DNA of 64,000 nucleotides from Acidobacteriota bacterium (GTDB taxonomy: Bacteria > Acidobacteriota > Terriglobia > Acidiferrales > UBA7541). Both the position numbers and the translations under genes were made by a program. The stretch's first letter is position 1. The number at the start of each line of letters is the position of its first letter. Under the pieces are notes generated by a model. It had not been told where the DNA came from and ran no database searches. It saw nothing but the letters and a program-made list of their open reading frames with translations. The stretch lies in contig JABCZG010000004.1 of assembly GCA_013289835.1 (NCBI GenBank), positions 62,001-126,000 of the forward strand. The letters run 5' to 3'. Positions 60,971 to 64,000 of the stretch are shown one piece after another.

Positions 60971-61055
60971 GGAGCCTGCGGTTGCGCGCAAGCCAAGCGG
61001 ACCATTGCCTCACAGTTGCGAGGTACAACTATTCTTGGGCGATCGCGAAAGCCAG

Positions 61056-61409
61056 TTATTCGCAGATGTTCCGGCGCGGCGCGCGCTCGATGAGGAATGT
61101 CCGTGTGACGTTGGCACTATCCGTTAGCAACGCGGTCGCTGGAAAGTGCGACCGGCGCACCTTGCGCTCCGCTCCCCCGTCGCAAGCGTTCCAGTTCTTG
61201 TCCAGTTCGCAATCGAATACAACCGCACCGTCATTGCTAAGGATCACTAAATTGTAGGGAGGGCAAAACTGCTGCGGTTCCTTCGCATGGATGCAACCCG
61301 CCATTTCAGAAGCGAGGCCGCCGGCAATGTGCTCGTAGCTGATGGACGCGATCGCTCGTGGCCGCTTCGTTTGGATTTCCACGCCCGGCGCAGTATTCGT
61401 GTTTCTCAT
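61056..61409 (-). CDS. Hypothetical protein
   Basis: 117 residues. AAGGAG lies eight bases before the ATG. No motif recognised; contains EPQQFCPPYNLVILSNDGAVVFDCELDKN with three Cys. Divergent from the GntR regulator across a region with palindromic operator-like sites, so it may be under that regulator's control. Confidence 0.55.
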   Translation of the reverse strand: MRNTNTAPGVEIQTKRPRAIASISYEHIAGGLASEMAGCIHAKEPQQFCPPYNLVILSNDGAVVFDCELDKNWNACDGGAERKVRRSHFPATALLTDSANVTRTFLIERAPRRNICE

Positions 61410-61530
61410 TTCCTTCTCCTTCAGGTCTCGAACTCGACTTGGAAGAGCCTCACTGGTCGTTCAAACCCCCTCGCGCAGGAAAACCGCGAAAGGTGCACCG
61501 GTACCGCCGTCCAGCTATAGGGCCGATTGC

Positions 61531-61637
61531 ATATAGCTATATAGCACTATTTTTCTGTTGTCAAGCAAGAAATGCGGTCTAGAATGGGTGTCCAAAGTAG
61601 CGGGCTATAGCACCTGGCAGCGTCCGCTCTATAACAC
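61531..61637. promoter_or_regulatory. Operator-like sites upstream of the GntR/UTRA regulator
   Basis: A perfect 12-bp palindrome ATATAGCTATAT (61531-61542) partly overlaps TATAGCAC (61540-61547). A second TATAGCAC (61606-61613) and TATAACAC (61630-61637) follow. The repeated word in the divergent promoter region suggests binding by the adjacent GntR-type protein. Inferred from position and symmetry. Confidence 0.5.
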
Positions 61638-61755
61638 GGTGCAATCTTGGAACAGCGGCCTCGCGCCTTCCAATCTTGCCCTAAGTCCGGATTAGAATAC
61701 GGTTCGCGCTATGAAATCTGTTGCAAGAACGACCCGTCCCGCATTGGGAGACAGA

Positions 61756-62478
61756 ATGCCAGTCAAAAACCGCAACGGCATGCCGGCCTATCAGCGCATC
61801 CAGGCTGTGATCCGCAAGCGCATTGATGCTGGGCAACTGCGGCCCGGGGACGCCGTTGCTTCCGAGCGCGACCTCGCCAAGATCCATCAGGTCAGCCTGA
61901 TGACCGCGCGCCACGCGCTCGCCTATCTCGAGCGCGAAGGCATCGTCGAACGCCGCCGCGGGATCGGCACCTTCGTCGCTGCGCCGAAAATTCATTTCAA
62001 CAAATTGATGAGCTACACGGAGCAGATGGCCAGCCGCAGCCTTACCGCCGCGTCGAAAGTGCTCTTCGCAAAAGTGAGCGAGAACGAAAGCGAGGCCGCG
62101 GCGCGTCTTTCCCTTCCGCCCACGAGCAGCGTGATCAAGCTGGAGCGCGTGCGTCACGCCGGCGGCGAACCTTTTGCGCTTGAGACGTGTTACCTGAATG
62201 CCGCGGAATTTTCTGGGCTGCTGGATACTCCCCTCGGACGCGAGTCCTTATTTGGCATCCTGGAGCGCAACTACAAAATTGAACTCGGCTACGCCGACGA
62301 AGAAGTCGACGCCACCGCCGCCGATCCGCACATTGCCGAATTACTCTCCATTCCGCGTCGCGAACCGCTGCTGCGCATCCGCCAAGTGATCTATTCCAGT
62401 AAAGGCAAGGCCATTATGTACGTCCTGGGTTTTTACCGCTCGGACCGCCACAATCTCGTGATTCGCCGGTTCCGGTAA
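61756..62478 (+). CDS. GntR-family (HutC/UTRA) transcriptional regulator
   Basis: 240 residues. Winged-helix DNA-binding domain (PAYQRIQAVIRKRIDAGQLRPGDAVASERDLAKIHQVSLMTARHALAYLEREGIVERRRG, the standard GntR profile) and a C-terminal UTRA effector domain (SSVIKLERVRHAGGEPFALETCYL). NagR-type regulators of this group sense GlcN-6-P or GlcNAc-6-P, which fits nagB 73 bases downstream. ATG 61756 has GGGAG upstream; ATG 61711 lacks one. Confidence 0.9.
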   Translation: MPVKNRNGMPAYQRIQAVIRKRIDAGQLRPGDAVASERDLAKIHQVSLMTARHALAYLEREGIVERRRGIGTFVAAPKIHFNKLMSYTEQMASRSLTAASKVLFAKVSENESEAAARLSLPPTSSVIKLERVRHAGGEPFALETCYLNAAEFSGLLDTPLGRESLFGILERNYKIELGYADEEVDATAADPHIAELLSIPRREPLLRIRQVIYSSKGKAIMYVLGFYRSDRHNLVIRRFR

Positions 62479-62551
62479 AACGCATGATTTTCGTTTCCCG
62501 TGCGAATCTTTTTCTCACATAATCGAACGGCACTTCCGGAGGGGACGCCGC

Positions 62552-63346
62552 ATGCTGGTCATCCTGAAACGTGACGCCGGCGAGATCAGCCGCCAGGCCG
62601 CGCAACTTGTCGCCAGTGCCGTTCGCAAAAATCCATCGCTCACTCTGGGACTGGCCACCGGCAGCACCATGATCGCTGTCTACCAGGAACTTGTCCGCCT
62701 CAACAAAGCGGGCTCGCTCGATTTCTCCCAGGTGGTCACCTTTAATCTCGACGAATATCTCGGCCTCGCCCCGACGCATCCGCAGAGCTTCCATCATTTC
62801 ATGCAGCAGCATCTCTTCGCCCACGTGAACATCAGTTCTCGCAACATCCACACTCCCGACGGCACCATCCGCGGCGACTACGACAAATACTGCGCCGCCT
62901 ACGAAGACGCCATTCACCAGGCCGGCGGCATTGACTTGCAACTACTTGGCATCGGGCGCAACGGCCACATCGGCTTCAATGAGCCAACCTCCAGCATCGG
63001 CTCGCGCACGCGCTTAAAGGTCCTCGAAAAAGAAACCATCGACGACAACGCCAAATCCTTCGCTCCCGGCGAAGAAAGCCCGCGCTGCGCCATCACCATG
63101 GGTATCGGCACCATCCTCGAAGCGCGCAAAATTCTCCTAATCGCAACCGGCGGCTCCAAAGCTGCCGCCGTCACAAAAGCCATCGAAGGCCCTGTCACCT
63201 CTGCCGTCCCGGCCTCCGCATTGCAGCTCCACCCCGACGTCACCTTCATCATTGACGATCCCGCCGCCGCCCAGCTTACCCAGCGAGACTACTACACGCG
63301 CGTCCTCGAAATGACCGCCCTTCTCACGCCCGACCGCCTCTCCTAG
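62552..63346 (+). CDS. nagB: Glucosamine-6-phosphate deaminase
   Basis: 264 residues. Converts glucosamine-6-phosphate to fructose-6-phosphate and ammonia. LGLATGSTMIAVYQELV, FNLDEYLGL (catalytic Asp), LLGIGRNGHIGFNEP (His and general base region) and IGTILEARKILLIATG are intact. GGAGG upstream. Probably co-transcribed with the GntR regulator. Confidence 0.95.
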   Translation: MLVILKRDAGEISRQAAQLVASAVRKNPSLTLGLATGSTMIAVYQELVRLNKAGSLDFSQVVTFNLDEYLGLAPTHPQSFHHFMQQHLFAHVNISSRNIHTPDGTIRGDYDKYCAAYEDAIHQAGGIDLQLLGIGRNGHIGFNEPTSSIGSRTRLKVLEKETIDDNAKSFAPGEESPRCAITMGIGTILEARKILLIATGGSKAAAVTKAIEGPVTSAVPASALQLHPDVTFIIDDPAAAQLTQRDYYTRVLEMTALLTPDRLS

Positions 63347-63456
63347 TTCGCGAACATCCCCTCTGGGTGCAGTGCGCCTATCAGGAGTACTATTGGCGTC
63401 GCTCGAAGTCGCAGTTGGGGCCGCACACTTCTCAGAGTGTAAGGCGACTGCAAGTT

Positions 63457-64000
63457 ATGCAAACCTACGTTCTCGGAATCGATGTCGGTACGGGTGGCAC
63501 TCGCGCTCTGATTATGGGCGCCGACGGACGTGTCTTCGCCTCCGCCACCGAGGAACACGAAGCATTTGCATCCCCGCAGATCGGATGGGCCGAGCAGCGC
63601 CCGGAAGATTGGTGGCGCGCAGCGGGAATCGCAATTCGCAAAGCACTCGCGAAGGGACAATTGCGGGGAGAGCAGATCTCCTGCGTCGGCTTTTCTGGCC
63701 AAATGCACGGAGCCGTTATGCTGGACGAACGTGGCGACGTGGTTCGTCCTGCGCTGATCTGGTGCGATGTTCGCACCGAGAAACAATGCCGCGAATTGAC
63801 CGAGCGCATCGGCGCCGAGCAATTGATCCGCCTGACTTGCAATCCTGCCCTCGCCAATTTCACCGTTACAAAATTGCTCTGGACTCGCGAGAACGAGCCG
63901 GAAAACTGGACGCGCGTCCGTTCGGTCATGCTTCCAAAGGACTACGTGCGATTCCGGCTGACCGGAGAAAAAGCTACGGATGTCGCGGATGCCTCCGGGA
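63457..64000 (+). CDS. xylB: FGGY-family sugar kinase, xylulokinase type (runs off the window)
   Basis: 181 residues seen. N-terminal phosphate-binding loop LGIDVGTGGTRALIM, then CVGFSGQMHGAVML and LIWCDVRTEKQCRELTE, typical of xylulokinase; TGEKATDVADASG follows at the edge. C-terminal domain missing, so the sugar (xylulose versus a related one) is not certain. Confidence 0.85.
   Translation, partial: MQTYVLGIDVGTGGTRALIMGADGRVFASATEEHEAFASPQIGWAEQRPEDWWRAAGIAIRKALAKGQLRGEQISCVGFSGQMHGAVMLDERGDVVRPALIWCDVRTEKQCRELTERIGAEQLIRLTCNPALANFTVTKLLWTRENEPENWTRVRSVMLPKDYVRFRLTGEKATDVADASG

Overview
The window is high-GC bacterial chromosome from a diderm. It carries lipid A genes (lpxD and an LpxL-type acyltransferase), squalene-hopene cyclase, a TonB-type C-terminal domain, FecR-domain surface proteins, several PilZ proteins and very long secreted beta-propeller/IPT/Ig proteins with an embedded 'GCGGGG' anchor. 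Together with an F420 gene set and beta-ketoadipate genes, this best fits an uncultured soil Acidobacteriota. That placement is inferred from gene content; there is no rRNA or other phylogenetic marker here. I saw no tRNA, rRNA, CRISPR, prophage or insertion sequence.

Layout. 1-6.3 kb: envelope lipids (shc, a P-loop protein, lpxD, an lpxL-like gene, an ArnT-like glycosyltransferase and an alpha/beta hydrolase whose nucleophile is Asn). 6.5-13.9 kb: a GNAT enzyme, an M28 peptidase fused to a TonB C-terminal domain, nrdR overlapping a flippase-like gene, a mazEF module, a Tat-exported esterase and a LamG-like secreted protein. 14.1-17.9 kb: an ECF sigma/anti-sigma operon with B-box, LiaF-like and DUF4097 proteins, probably an envelope-stress system. 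18-23.1 kb: aroA, then three His/Met-rich genes that look like an uncharacterised metal-handling membrane system. 23.3-27.5 kb: a SpoIVB-type S55 peptidase translationally coupled to a beta-propeller protein. 27.6-36.3 kb: PilZ, a PLP dehydratase, a DUF4279 protein, several hypothetical proteins, and a Ser/Thr kinase with an N-terminal zinc ribbon. 36.3-42.5 kb: an AT-richer intergenic region, a 1611-residue secreted protein and a cluster of palindromic repeats.

42.5-45.3 kb: two coupled PilZ genes, and a ChbG/HpnK deacetylase abutting a GT2 glycosyltransferase. 45.3-50.4 kb: F420 genes (F420:NADP reductase, cofD, cofG, cofE) with a flavin reductase and a lone MCE-domain protein. 50.5-54.9 kb: two paralogous FecR-domain surface proteins, each followed by an intrinsic terminator. 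55-64 kb: TPR protein, nucleoside hydrolase, OmpR-type regulator, pcaF and a frameshifted pcaD, then amino-sugar and sugar catabolism (GntR/UTRA regulator, nagB, start of a xylulokinase-type kinase).

Genes in operons often overlap by four bases (ATGA or GTGA). This was used to fix starts at nrdR, the B-box gene, the YtkA-like gene, the propeller gene and the first PilZ gene of the 42-43 kb pair. Two 9-bp minisatellites and a dispersed GC-rich palindrome (three copies) are the main non-coding structures.
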